In this document: piece by piece, positions 50,126-58,877 of the stretch | Numbering within the stretch: position 1 is the stretch's first letter | Layout: each line of letters begins with the position of its first letter | NCBI RefSeq assembly: GCF_042685745.1 | Contig: NZ_JBHUNT010000001.1 | Location: forward strand, 4,712,001-4,776,000 | Length of the DNA: 64,000 nucleotides | Origin: Prauserella_A oleivorans | GTDB lineage: Bacteria > Actinomycetota > Actinomycetes > Mycobacteriales > Pseudonocardiaceae | Direction of reading: 5' to 3' | Made by a program: the position numbers and the translations under genes | Notes under the pieces: generated by a model | Database searches by the model: none | Seen by the model: only the letters and a program-made list of their open reading frames with translations | What the model was told of the DNA's origin: nothing

Positions 50126-51262
50126 TCAAAGCTTCCGGCCGGTGGCGTCGATGTTGAGGAAGCGACAGGCGTTCTCCCCCATCACCTTTCGCAACACCTC
50201 CTCGGTGAAGGGAACCTGAGCGAACTTCATCGGGTGGTCGAAGTCGTGGTGCGGCCAGTCGGAGGCGAACATGGTGGTGTTCTCGCCCTGGTAGAGCTCC
50301 ATCACCTTCACCAGATCGGCGAGGTCGTCCGGCTCCTCGATCGGCTGGGTGCAGACGTGGACCTGCTTGAGGTAGTGGCTCGGCTTCTCCTTCAGAAACG
50401 GGACGTCCCGGCGCCGCTCGAGGTATTCCTTGTCCATCCGCAGCATCAGCCACGGCATCCACGAGATGCCCGCCTCGGACACACCCACCTTCAGGCGCGG
50501 GTACCGGACGAAGATGCCGCGGGTGATCATGTCCACCAGGTTGACCATGATGGAGAACGTGTGACTGGTGGTGTGGCGTGCCAGCTCGGTGTCGAAACCG
50601 TGGTTGTTGAACGGAAAGACCGGGTGCGTGACCGTGACGCTGTGCAACAGCACCGGCAGCTCGTAATGCTGCGCGGCCTCGAAGATCGGGTGGTACTTCC
50701 GGTTGCCCCATAAGGGATCCAGGCCGGCGCAGGGCAGATAGACGCCGACGATGTCCGGGTGGTCGGCGTACTTGGCGATCTCGCGCGCCGCGTCCTCCGG
50801 GTCGTGCGTGCACGCCACGATGAGGCCGAGCAGTCCGTCCTTCTGCGACGTCCACTTCTCGACCAGCCAGCGGTTGTAGGCCCTGGCGATGGCCGCCGCG
50901 TACTCGGTCTGGGTCAGCACGGGCAGTTTGAGAAGGTGGTCCGGGAACAACAGACCCAGGTCGACGTCGAGCTGGTTCAGCTCGGTCCTCATCTGCTCTT
51001 TGGTCCAGACCATTCGAGCGCCCTCGTGGGCGGTCGGGAACTTGGCCTGATAGCTGCCATCGGAGACACCGGGCGAGAAGCTGGGGATGTCGAGATAGGT
51101 CTCGGGGCGGTCGGCGATGTTCTCCAGCGCCACCCGCCACGGCATGTCGCAGTACGGGGCGAGCTCGCCCGGTGACTCGTGCACGTGGACATCGGTGTCC
51201 ACGATGAGCACATTCTCCAACGTATTGCTCGTCTGCAGGTGTTTCGGCGCGACCTGGGTCAT
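50126..51262 (-). CDS. Amidohydrolase family 2 (ACMSD-like) enzyme
   Basis: A 378-residue TIM-barrel metal enzyme of the amidohydrolase-2/ACMSD group, which decarboxylates or hydrolyses aromatic and dicarboxylic acids. The N-terminal metal site is VLIVDTDVHVHESPGEL (D-x-H-x-H). Further markers: VYLPCAGLDPLWGN, LLHSVTVTHPVFP with His, and SDWPHHDFDHPMKF with Asp near the C-terminus. No signal peptide. It starts at an ATG with GGAGG-rich lead (51262) and is 15 bp from the Rieske gene. Confidence 0.85.
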   Translation of the reverse strand: MTQVAPKHLQTSNTLENVLIVDTDVHVHESPGELAPYCDMPWRVALENIADRPETYLDIPSFSPGVSDGSYQAKFPTAHEGARMVWTKEQMRTELNQLDVDLGLLFPDHLLKLPVLTQTEYAAAIARAYNRWLVEKWTSQKDGLLGLIVACTHDPEDAAREIAKYADHPDIVGVYLPCAGLDPLWGNRKYHPIFEAAQHYELPVLLHSVTVTHPVFPFNNHGFDTELARHTTSHTFSIMVNLVDMITRGIFVRYPRLKVGVSEAGISWMPWLMLRMDKEYLERRRDVPFLKEKPSHYLKQVHVCTQPIEEPDDLADLVKVMELYQGENTTMFASDWPHHDFDHPMKFAQVPFTEEVLRKVMGENACRFLNIDATGRKL

Positions 51263-51292
51263 GGTGGGAGTGCCTCCTCGAGAGAACGGCGG

Positions 51293-51487
51293 TCAGGATT
51301 CGTCGAGCCCGATGGCGGCGGTCGGACAGGATCGCTGCGCCATCCGCAGTTGTTCGATGGTGGCCGCACCGACGTCACGGACCTCGGCGACGTCGTAGTC
51401 GTCCAGCTCGATGGCGCCGTGTGACAGGTGCACACAGTTGCCCGATCCGATGCACAGATCGCGGTCGATCGACACGTGGACCGTCAT
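51293..51487 (-). CDS. [3Fe-4S] ferredoxin
   Basis: A 64-residue ferredoxin of the type that serves P450s. Cluster ligands Cys12, Cys18 and Cys54 (LCIGSGNCVHL...RSCPTAAIG); the second Cys of a 4Fe site is replaced by Ser15, giving a [3Fe-4S] centre. ATG 51487 overlaps the stop of the FAD reductase (ATGA), so the two electron-transfer proteins are made together. No P450 is in the window; the Rieske protein is another possible partner. Confidence 0.9.
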   Translation of the reverse strand: MTVHVSIDRDLCIGSGNCVHLSHGAIELDDYDVAEVRDVGAATIEQLRMAQRSCPTAAIGLDES

Positions 51488-52725
51488 GACGTGACAACCT
51501 CCTTGTCGTCGTTTGCCGGCACGTGGGCGCCCTCGAGCAGCTGCTTGCGCAACCGCCCGAACTCCTTCGGCCTGCCGGCCCCGAAGACGCCCACCGTCCT
51601 GCCCTCGTTGGCGTACCTGGCGACGAAGTCGGTGGGACCCGTTCCGCCGATCTCGACCGTGTCCCAGACGGGCGCGTATCCGGCCCACTGGTACTTCACG
51701 TCGTAGTGGTCCGACCAGAAGAAGGGCACCGGGTCGAACGTCACGTCCTGCCCGAGGACGCTGCGCGCGGCGGCCGCTCCGTGCTTGCCTGCCGTGTCCC
51801 AATGCTCGATGTGGCAGTGGGTTTGATATCGCGGGCTCCACCATTGGGCGCAGTCGCCGGCGGCGAACACGCCGGGAAGCGAGGTCCGGCATGCCGAATC
51901 CGTGACGATCGCACGGTCGAGTTCGATCCCACTGGACCGCAGCCAGTCGACGGCCGGCCGCATGCCGACGCCGACCACTACGCTGTCGCAGGTGAGGGTC
52001 GAGCCATCACTCAGTTCGACCTCGTAGCCACCGGCCGCTTCCACCACGCCCTCGGCCTGCACCCCGCACCGCAGCGCGACGCCGCGTGACGCGTGCAGAT
52101 TGGCGACCAGACTTCCGACTTCCGGGCCGAGCACGGGCCCGAGCGGCACCTCGCTCGCTTCGACCAGCGTGACACCGCACCCGAAAGCTGTCGCCGCCGC
52201 GGCGATCTCCCCTCCGACGAACCCGCCGCCGATCACGACGACGTGCCTGCTCCGTTCCAGCGCGTCCCGGACCGGTGCGACGTCGGCTGCGGTGCGCATG
52301 GTGAGCACCCCCGGAGCGGCCAGCGCCCGAGGAAGGACGGGTCCGCCGCCGACCGCCAGCACCACACGGTCGTAGCCGATGCTCGATCCACCGGCGAGCG
52401 TCACGGTACGAGCACGCGGATCCAGCGCGAGCGCCTCGGCCCCCAATCGCAGCTCGACGCCCACTTCCTCGTACACACCCGGCGAAGCCAGAGCGGCGAC
52501 GTCCGCGTGCTCGCCGACGAGGTTTCCCTTGGACAGCAACGTGCGGTCGTACGGAGGGATCGGCTCGGCGCTCACCATCGTGACCGCACCGTCGAAGCCG
52601 ATCCTGCGGAGCTCGGTGGCGCAGCGGTGCGCGGCCGGGCCACCCCCTACCACCACGACACGCCGGACCTCGTCCACGGCACCGGAATCCCACGAGGCAG
52701 AAGGATTTGGCTCTGGGTGCGACAT
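51484..52725 (-). CDS. FAD-dependent ferredoxin reductase
   Basis: A 413-residue flavoprotein of the rubredoxin/ferredoxin reductase type. N-terminal FAD-binding Rossmann motif RRVVVVGGGPAAHRCATELR, NADH-binding motif RHVVVIGGGFVGGEIAAAAT, and the FAD-contacting TSLPGVFAAGDCAQWWSP. PYDRTLLSKGNLVGE is typical of this family. It passes electrons from NAD(P)H to the ferredoxin encoded next. Start at the ATG at 52725 (MSHPEPNPSASW) chosen for length and a GAAGG lead; the upstream extension is unlikely. Divergent from the alcohol dehydrogenase gene. Confidence 0.9.
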   Translation of the reverse strand: MSHPEPNPSASWDSGAVDEVRRVVVVGGGPAAHRCATELRRIGFDGAVTMVSAEPIPPYDRTLLSKGNLVGEHADVAALASPGVYEEVGVELRLGAEALALDPRARTVTLAGGSSIGYDRVVLAVGGGPVLPRALAAPGVLTMRTAADVAPVRDALERSRHVVVIGGGFVGGEIAAAATAFGCGVTLVEASEVPLGPVLGPEVGSLVANLHASRGVALRCGVQAEGVVEAAGGYEVELSDGSTLTCDSVVVGVGMRPAVDWLRSSGIELDRAIVTDSACRTSLPGVFAAGDCAQWWSPRYQTHCHIEHWDTAGKHGAAAARSVLGQDVTFDPVPFFWSDHYDVKYQWAGYAPVWDTVEIGGTGPTDFVARYANEGRTVGVFGAGRPKEFGRLRKQLLEGAHVPANDDKEVVTS

Positions 52726-52931
52726 GGCTCGAGCACCTTCTTTCGCGTCGACCGGCCGGCTCCGAAGAGGGACACGACCATCCCCCGACCCGCGCCACGT
52801 TATGCCGACTGACATTCGACAACTCATATATCAATCTGTACGCTAGATCACACTGAAGTCGCTGTCAACGACAGCCTCCCGGAAGGCGCGTGGGCCAGGC
52901 AGTGCCTCCCGATCGGTCTGAGGAGAGCAAC

Positions 52932-54035
52932 GTGGCGTTCCGAGCAGCGGTGCTGGCCGCACCCGGAGAGAAGCTGACCATCGAATCCGTCGAGATTGAC
53001 CGGGTGCCGCCGGACAGCGTGCTGGTCCGGATGGGCGCGGCAGGCATCTGCCACACCGACCTCGAGGTGATCGAGGGCCAACTCGCGTACCCGATGCCGA
53101 TCACGCTGGGCCACGAGGGCGCGGGAACGATCGCGGAGGTCGGGGACGGCGTCGATCCGGCGCGTATCGGTGAGAAGGTCGTGCTGTCGTGGAATCCGCA
53201 CTGCGGCACCTGCCCCGCATGCGAGCGCGGTGAGGCGATCCTGTGCGCGCGTTATCTGGCGCTGGGCCCGCAGGCCGTCGACTTCACCGGGCAGACGCGG
53301 CTGCGCTGCGCCACCGGCGCCGTCCACACCATGTTCTTCATGGCGGCCTTCGCCGAATACGCGGTGGTGACCGCGGGCTGCGCGGTCACGATCCCCGCGG
53401 AGATGCCGCTCGATCGGGCCTGCCTGCTCGGCTGTGGAGTGATGACCGGCCATGGGGCGGTCACCAACGTCTCCGGAATCCGGCCGGGTGACTCGGCGAT
53501 GGTGATCGGTTGCGGCGCTGTCGGCCTCGCGGCCGTGCAGGCGGCGCGGCTCGCCGGTGCGAGCACCGTGATCGCTGTGGACCGGCACGACCCGAAACTG
53601 GATCTGGCGCTGGAGTACGGCGCCACCCACGTGATCAACTCTCGCCGGCACGACGCGCTCGCCCTCGCCCGCCGGCTGACCGGCGGCACGGGCGTCGACT
53701 GCGTGGTCGAGTCCGCGGGCAGCCTTTCGGCTTTCCGGCTCTCGACCGAGGCGTGCCGGCCGGGTGGCGAGATCATCTGGTTGGGCAAGCTGGGTGTCGA
53801 CGAGGACGTGACCTTCCGCTGGGGCGCCCTGATGCAGGAGAAACGCATCCGGCGCAACAGCTATGGCAACGCTCGGCCGAGCCGCGACTTTCCCGCGCTG
53901 TGCCGTCAGTACCTGGACGGACGGCTCAAACTCGATACCCTTGTCACTGGGCGTATTCCGCTCGAGCGGATCAACGAAGGTTTCGACCTGCTCAGGCAAC
54001 GGCAGGCCATCCGCACCGTGGTGGTCTTCGAGTAA
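52932..54035 (+). CDS. Zinc-dependent alcohol dehydrogenase
   Basis: A 367-residue MDR alcohol dehydrogenase. Catalytic zinc ligands in AAGICHTDLEVIEGQ, GHEGAGTIAEVGDGV; structural zinc Cys cluster in CGTCPACERGEAILCAR; NAD-binding VIGCGAVGLAAVQAARLAG. It oxidises an alcohol (possibly aromatic or aliphatic side chain) to an aldehyde. GTG at 52932 with GAGGAG seven bases before. Followed by the hydrolase 11 bp downstream. Confidence 0.92.
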   Translation: MAFRAAVLAAPGEKLTIESVEIDRVPPDSVLVRMGAAGICHTDLEVIEGQLAYPMPITLGHEGAGTIAEVGDGVDPARIGEKVVLSWNPHCGTCPACERGEAILCARYLALGPQAVDFTGQTRLRCATGAVHTMFFMAAFAEYAVVTAGCAVTIPAEMPLDRACLLGCGVMTGHGAVTNVSGIRPGDSAMVIGCGAVGLAAVQAARLAGASTVIAVDRHDPKLDLALEYGATHVINSRRHDALALARRLTGGTGVDCVVESAGSLSAFRLSTEACRPGGEIIWLGKLGVDEDVTFRWGALMQEKRIRRNSYGNARPSRDFPALCRQYLDGRLKLDTLVTGRIPLERINEGFDLLRQRQAIRTVVVFE

Positions 54036-54046
54036 GGGGTCCTGCG

Positions 54047-54811
54047 GTGCCGGTTCTGTTGCAACATGACGTCCACGGCCCGGACGACGCTCCCCCGCTC
54101 GTGCTTTCCGGCTCCGTCGGCAGCACCATCGACATGTGGGCACCGAACGTGCCCGCCTTGGCCGCCAGGTTCCGGGTCGTGCGGCTCAACCACCGTGGTC
54201 ACGGCCGGTCGCCTGCTCCCCCGGGCCCTTACCACATCGAGGATCTGGCGGAGGATGCACTCGCGACGCTGGACGCGCTGGGCATCGAACGCTTCGCCTG
54301 GTGCGGCCTTTCCATGGGCGCGATGATCGGCATGGCCATCGCAACCCAGCAGCCCGAGCGCCTCGACGCGCTCGTCCTCTGCTGCACATCCGCTCGCCTG
54401 GCCGACACCTCGGTCTGGCGGGAAAGGGCCGAACGCGTCGCGCGGGAGGGCACGCGGCCGCTGGCGCCGGAGATCGTCCGGCGGTGGTTCACCGAGCGCT
54501 GGGCCCGCCACCATCCGGCCGAGGTCGCGCGCGCCCGAAGCTGGGTCGCCACCACCTCCGACGACGCGTACCGCAACTGCTGCGACGCCATCGCGGAGTG
54601 GGATCACCTCGAGCGGTTACCGGCGATCACGGCACCCACGCTCGTGCTCGCCGGTGAGCATGACATCGCCACACCGCCGGAGCCGGACGCGACAACGCTG
54701 GCCGACCGTATTCCCGACGCGCGGCTGGAAATCCTCGACGCAGCGCACCTGGCGACCATGGAGGCTCCCGCGGCGGCCGACCACGCCCTCCTCCGGCACC
54801 TGCTCCGCTGA
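54047..54811 (+). CDS. Alpha/beta-hydrolase, 3-oxoadipate enol-lactonase-like
   Basis: A 254-residue alpha/beta-hydrolase with the PcaD-type form. Nucleophile elbow FAWCGLSMGAMIGMAIA (Ser in G-L-S-M-G), NHRGHGRSPAPPGPY, Asp in LVLAGEHDIATPPE, His in DAAHLATMEAPAA. It probably opens a lactone or ester of the degraded substrate. The start is the GTG at 54047 with AAGGGG eight bases before; the longer frame overlaps the dehydrogenase. The gene ends at a strong hairpin shared with the convergent MFS gene. Confidence 0.85.
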   Translation: MPVLLQHDVHGPDDAPPLVLSGSVGSTIDMWAPNVPALAARFRVVRLNHRGHGRSPAPPGPYHIEDLAEDALATLDALGIERFAWCGLSMGAMIGMAIATQQPERLDALVLCCTSARLADTSVWRERAERVAREGTRPLAPEIVRRWFTERWARHHPAEVARARSWVATTSDDAYRNCCDAIAEWDHLERLPAITAPTLVLAGEHDIATPPEPDATTLADRIPDARLEILDAAHLATMEAPAAADHALLRHLLR

Positions 54812-54814
54812 CGT

Positions 54815-54857
54815 CTGGCCGAGGGCCGGGACCATTCAGGCCCCGGCCCTCGGCCAG
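54815..54857. terminator. Bidirectional hairpin terminator
   Basis: A perfect 16-bp stem CTGGCCGAGGGCCGGG/CCCGGCCCTCGGCCAG with an 11-base loop, between the convergent hydrolase and MFS genes. Confidence 0.85.
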
Positions 54858-54867
54858 TCCAGCGCCG

Positions 54868-56262
54868 CTAGCCGGAGACGTCTTCGAGGACCTTGTTCTT
54901 GGTCTCGGGCCCGAGCACGAGCACGATCAGGCCGCCCAACACGAAGAAGGCCGCCGGCACGATGAAGGCCGTTCCCTCGCCGAAGGCCTCCAGCACCACC
55001 GGCACGATGAGCGGACCGACCAGCGCACCGGCCCTACCCAGCGCCGACGAGGTTCCGCATCCCGTCGCGCGCGCCCGATTGGAGAAGACCTCCGGGGTGT
55101 AGGCGTAGAGAGCCGACCACATACCGAAGAAGAAGAACTGCATGATCGAACCGATGATCAGCAGCTCCGCGGACGACGAAGCACCGCCGTAGAAGTAGGC
55201 CGAGACCGCGCTCAGCAGGATGAATCCGGAGATGACGGGCTTACGGCCCAGTCGTTCCAGCAGAACGGAAGCCAGCAAGAACCCCGGAATTCCCCACAAT
55301 GCCATGAGCACCACGTACCCGATGGACTTCGCGGTCGTCATCCCGGAATCGGCCAGCAGCTTGCCCATCCACGTGGTGATGCCGTAATAGCCGAGCAGAG
55401 TGCAGAACCACACCGCCCACATCATGATGGTGCGCCGGCGGTACTTGGCACTGAACAGCTCGGCGATCGCGAACTTGCCCGAGCCGCCGGACCGCGACTG
55501 AGTAACCGGCGCCGGATCGGGAAGGCGACGGCCACTGGATTGCTCCACCCGCCGCTCGAACTCGGCCAGCGTCTCCTCCGCCTGGTCGAACCGCCTCGTC
55601 GCCGCGAACCACCGCGGCGACTCGGGCACGCCACGACGGACGATCAGCGCGAACAACGAGCACCCGGCCATGACGAAGAAGATCGACCGCCAGCCGAATG
55701 CGGGCACGATCACCAGTGCCAGCACCCCGCACGTGATGAACCCGATCGGCCAGAACCCCTCGAGCCAGCCCACCAGCTTCCCTCGGCTGTGCGCCGGCAC
55801 GAACTCGCTGAGCATCGCCTGTGCCACGGGGAACTCCGCACCCATGCCGAGGCCGATGACGAACCGGCACACCATCAGGAAGGCCACGTCCTGGGACAGG
55901 GCCGCACCGAGGCTGCCCAGCCCCCACACGATCATGCTCGTCGTGAAGACCGGCCGCCGTCCGAAGCGGTCGCCGAGGACCCCCGACAGACTCGCCCCGA
56001 TGATCATTCCGGCGAAGCTGACACTCGCCAGCGCCCCGGCGCTTGTGCCGCTCAGCTGGAACTCCGCGGAGATGGGACCGAGGATGAAGGTCAACGCCGC
56101 CAGGTCCATCGAGTCGAACATCCAGGCCGTGGCGATGATCGCGAAAAGGCGCCATTGATGCCTCGTCATCGGAAGCCGTTCGAGGCGCGCGGAAACCTGC
56201 GCGGCGTCGAGCGGTACGGGTAAGCCCTTCGTGTGTCCTGGGACGGCGGGCGACTCTGCCAT
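54868..56262 (-). CDS. MFS transporter, aromatic acid/sugar:H+ symporter type
   Basis: A 464-residue MFS importer of the AAHS/SP type. LGDRFGRRPVFTTSMIVWGL is the first-loop MFS motif; QAMLSEFVPAHSRGKLVGWL and PESPRWFAATRRFDQAEETL are the central-loop motifs of this subfamily; MSALYAYTPEVFSNRARATG is the typical second-half P-E-x-F-x-x-x-x-R. 12 helices are seen. ATG at 56262 with GGAGG seven bases upstream; an earlier start is less good. It probably takes up the substrate of the catabolic genes. Confidence 0.9.
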   Translation of the reverse strand: MAESPAVPGHTKGLPVPLDAAQVSARLERLPMTRHQWRLFAIIATAWMFDSMDLAALTFILGPISAEFQLSGTSAGALASVSFAGMIIGASLSGVLGDRFGRRPVFTTSMIVWGLGSLGAALSQDVAFLMVCRFVIGLGMGAEFPVAQAMLSEFVPAHSRGKLVGWLEGFWPIGFITCGVLALVIVPAFGWRSIFFVMAGCSLFALIVRRGVPESPRWFAATRRFDQAEETLAEFERRVEQSSGRRLPDPAPVTQSRSGGSGKFAIAELFSAKYRRRTIMMWAVWFCTLLGYYGITTWMGKLLADSGMTTAKSIGYVVLMALWGIPGFLLASVLLERLGRKPVISGFILLSAVSAYFYGGASSSAELLIIGSIMQFFFFGMWSALYAYTPEVFSNRARATGCGTSSALGRAGALVGPLIVPVVLEAFGEGTAFIVPAAFFVLGGLIVLVLGPETKNKVLEDVSG

Positions 56263-57147
56263 ACCGATACCTCCGACATGTTGCGGAAAGTCGGGCACGT
56301 TCAGGTACGTTCCGATGGCCGTTCGAGCGCAGCACCATTGCTGGCGGCGACCTGCATTGCGATCGGGCAGCGGGACTAACTGGCGGTAGTTCTGCCGACC
56401 TGTTGTCGACCAGTGATGTATCAGGGACCGTAGCCTAAGTCACAGTGACAACCAGGTCAAGGTTGCACCGCTCGCGCTCGGGTGCCCGGCGCGAGCGGCC
56501 CATGTGCACATCGCGGCGCGGGACGCCGGCCGCCGCGAGCGAGAGGGCGCCGCTGGTACCGATGGTCACTACGAGCCGTGATCGCCGCCGGGAATCGCGC
56601 GTAACGCAGCGAGCAGGGCGGCTCGGCACCGCCAGAGCACTGTGGACACTCCGCGGCGAGCGTGTAGCCAACCCCCCAGTCGCCTCCTCGGCTCGATGTC
56701 AGTCGTCCGGAGCCACTCGTCGACGGCCACCGCGAACGTCGCGGCCGTGCTCGGCGAGCGCTCTCCCGCCCGGCACCGGCCGACCCCTGGCAACACCCGA
56801 AGCTGCCACGAGCCAACGCGACAGCGGATGTCACCTCCTTCGGCGGTCGCTCCTGCCTCGCCGCAGCCACCGCAGACAGCGTCCGACGACGGCAAGGACC
56901 ACGGACCACCAACGATCCGCTCATGGACACAACCAGGTAGAAATGTTCTTGAAACGGGATCAGAGGCTTGTCGGCCAACGCTTCATTATGCCGAGCGGTT
57001 CCTCGTCGCCGACCGCATTGGCCTCAGTATCGGGAACACAAACGACGTCGCGCGATCAGCGTCGCCCGGCGGATCGTCGCAACACGTTGACCGCCGGCAT
57101 GGTGCCGTCATTTGGGCTGGACGATCACAGGCCCTCCGACGGCACCC
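56263..57147. other. Gene-free stretch (885 bp) at the end of the catabolic island
   Basis: No convincing gene. It contains an 11-base palindrome GTCACAGTGAC (56439-56449), short frames of random composition, and an integrase-like remnant on the minus strand (separate entry). Composition is less GC-biased at the third position than in surrounding genes, consistent with decayed mobile DNA. Confidence 0.6.
56689..56814 (-). pseudogene. Second tyrosine-integrase-like fragment
   Basis: On the minus strand GSWQLRVLPGVGRCRAGERS followed by AATFAVAVDEWLRTTDIEP resembles an integrase arm domain (GSWRLRVxxGRDPxTG) running into the core-binding domain (TxxELLDEWLxxxxxxP). The joining part is shortened and the frame soon degenerates. 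Short and degraded, so the identity is tentative. Confidence 0.42.
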
Positions 57148-57966
57148 TCACCGCTGTGGTGAGAGCGGAACCGACAGCACCGCTCCATCGAATTCACCTG
57201 GCTCGGCAAGGCCCACGGTCGCCGAGGTGACCACGAGTCGATCGCGATCGACGTAGACGCTGGTCGGCTGCTCGGCTGGGACCTCGACGATGCGCTCCAA
57301 CGAGCCTGTGGGCGTGTACCGGCGAACGTGCCCCGCCCCCCATATCGCCGACCACAGGAACCCCTCCGCATCGACCATCATGCCGTCCGGACTGCCGTGT
57401 TCGACGGTGACGAACTCGGTACGCGCCCCGAGTCGCCCGCTGGCAGGGTCAACGGCGAAGCGATAGATCACGCCCTGTGCGCTGTCGGCGAGGTACATCG
57501 TGGTGCCCTCCGCGTCGAACGCGGGACCGTTGGGGATGGTGAGGTCGCTGAGCACGCGGGTGACCGTCCCGTCCGGATCGACGCGATACAGGGATCCGGC
57601 GCCCGGTGTGTTGTCGTAGGCCATCGACCCGGCCCAGAACCGCCCGGAAGGATCGGCCACGCCGTCATTCATCCGCATCGGTGTCGCGGCTGCATCCTCG
57701 GGGCGGGCAAGCCAGTGCCCGACGCCGGTGTCGCCGAGCACCGCGATTCCCGTTCCCGCGGCTGCGATCCAGCCTCCGCCCGGCCGTGGGGCGACGGCGC
57801 CGAGCGGCACGTCCAGCTGGAGCAGTACCCGCGGTTCGCCGTCGGAAGGCAGCTCGAGCAGCCGTCCGGTCAGGATGTCGACCATGATCATCCGGTCGCC
57901 GACTCTCCGTAAACCCTCGCCGAGTCCGAAGCGCTCCCCCGGCCATGCCGTGTGGTTCCCGCTCAT
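57148..57966 (-). CDS. SMP-30/gluconolactonase-family lactonase
   Basis: A 272-residue six-bladed beta-propeller lactonase that would open D-galactono- or gluconolactone. Metal-site motifs: MRMNDGVADPSGRFWAGSMA (Asn-Asp and Arg/Trp), LTIPNGPAFDAEGTTMYLAD, GSPDGMMVDAEGFLWSAIWG. A single divalent metal is expected. It ends the operon and its ATG overlaps the stop of the kinase gene (ATGA). No signal peptide. Confidence 0.9.
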   Translation of the reverse strand: MSGNHTAWPGERFGLGEGLRRVGDRMIMVDILTGRLLELPSDGEPRVLLQLDVPLGAVAPRPGGGWIAAAGTGIAVLGDTGVGHWLARPEDAAATPMRMNDGVADPSGRFWAGSMAYDNTPGAGSLYRVDPDGTVTRVLSDLTIPNGPAFDAEGTTMYLADSAQGVIYRFAVDPASGRLGARTEFVTVEHGSPDGMMVDAEGFLWSAIWGAGHVRRYTPTGSLERIVEVPAEQPTSVYVDRDRLVVTSATVGLAEPGEFDGAVLSVPLSPQR

Positions 57967-58877
57967 CGCAACGCCGCTCCTTCTCCGAGCGCCAGCAACT
58001 CCAGTTCCGCCCGTGTGGGCAGTCCTTCCCAGTCTCCCGCCGTGGCCACGGCGAACGCACCCGCCCGGTTGCCCCTCGCCAGCCGCTCGGCAAGGCCGAG
58101 CCCGTCGAGCAGCGCGGAGAGGTAGCCCGCGGTGAACGCGTCGCCCGCGCCGACCGAGTCGACCACCGGCACCTGGTGGCCCGGCCCGCGCTGTTCACCG
58201 TCGGCGGTGGTCACCGCGGCGCCGTCGGCACCGAGCTTGGTCACGACCTCGCGCACACCCGCGGCCAGCAAGGCGCTCACGCCGCCCACGAGGTCCAGTT
58301 CGTTCGCGGAGCCGATCACCACGTCGGCCCTCCGCGCGAGCGGGGTGAGCACGGGTGCCGCGTCGGCGGCGGACCACAGACGGCCGCGGTGGTTGACGTC
58401 GAACGACACGGTGGCGCCCTGTTCGCGGGCGAGTGCCACGGCCCGTTCGACGGCCGCACGGGGTCCGTCGCCGAGTGCGGGCGTGATACCGGTGAGGTGC
58501 AGCAGGCGGATGTCCGCACCGAGCACGACATCCGCCGCGCTCAACCGTGAACCCGCCGCGCCGGAACGGTAATACTGCACGCGCGTGACGTCGGGTAACC
58601 GCTGTTCGAACAGGATCAGCCCGGTCGGCGCCGTACCGTCTCGTTCCACTGTAGACACGTCGACACCCTCGGCCCGCAGGGTACGCAGCACCAGCTCCCC
58701 CGCTTCGTCGGCACCGACGCGGCCGAGCCAGCGCACCGGATGCCCGAGCCTGGAGAGTCCGATCGCGACGTTCGACTCGGCGCCTGCGATCGACGAGCGG
58801 AACGACGTGCCCAGGCGTAGGAGTCCGTCGGCGCGCAGCGAGACCATCGTCTCGCCGAGGGTGACGATCTCAGCCAT
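57963..58877 (-). CDS. PfkB-family 2-keto-3-deoxy sugar-acid kinase
   Basis: A 304-residue ribokinase-family kinase, in this context 2-dehydro-3-deoxygalactonokinase or KDG kinase, phosphorylating the product of DgoD. N-terminal MAEIVTLGETMVSLRADG, substrate Gly-rich AESNVAIGLSRLG, DAGDAFTAGYLSA-type PfkB signature (DSVGAGDAFTAGYLSALLDG) with catalytic Asp. Start ATG 58877; its end overlaps the SMP-30 start and its start overlaps the aldolase by 8 bases. It is a PfkB enzyme and not a DgoK of the enterobacterial type. Confidence 0.88.
   Translation of the reverse strand: MAEIVTLGETMVSLRADGLLRLGTSFRSSIAGAESNVAIGLSRLGHPVRWLGRVGADEAGELVLRTLRAEGVDVSTVERDGTAPTGLILFEQRLPDVTRVQYYRSGAAGSRLSAADVVLGADIRLLHLTGITPALGDGPRAAVERAVALAREQGATVSFDVNHRGRLWSAADAAPVLTPLARRADVVIGSANELDLVGGVSALLAAGVREVVTKLGADGAAVTTADGEQRGPGHQVPVVDSVGAGDAFTAGYLSALLDGLGLAERLARGNRAGAFAVATAGDWEGLPTRAELELLALGEGAALR

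Noticed and set aside
56439..56449. GTCACAGTGAC palindrome as operator of the MFS gene
   Set aside because: It lies about 180 bp upstream of the start in decayed sequence and has no second copy nearby; too short to call.
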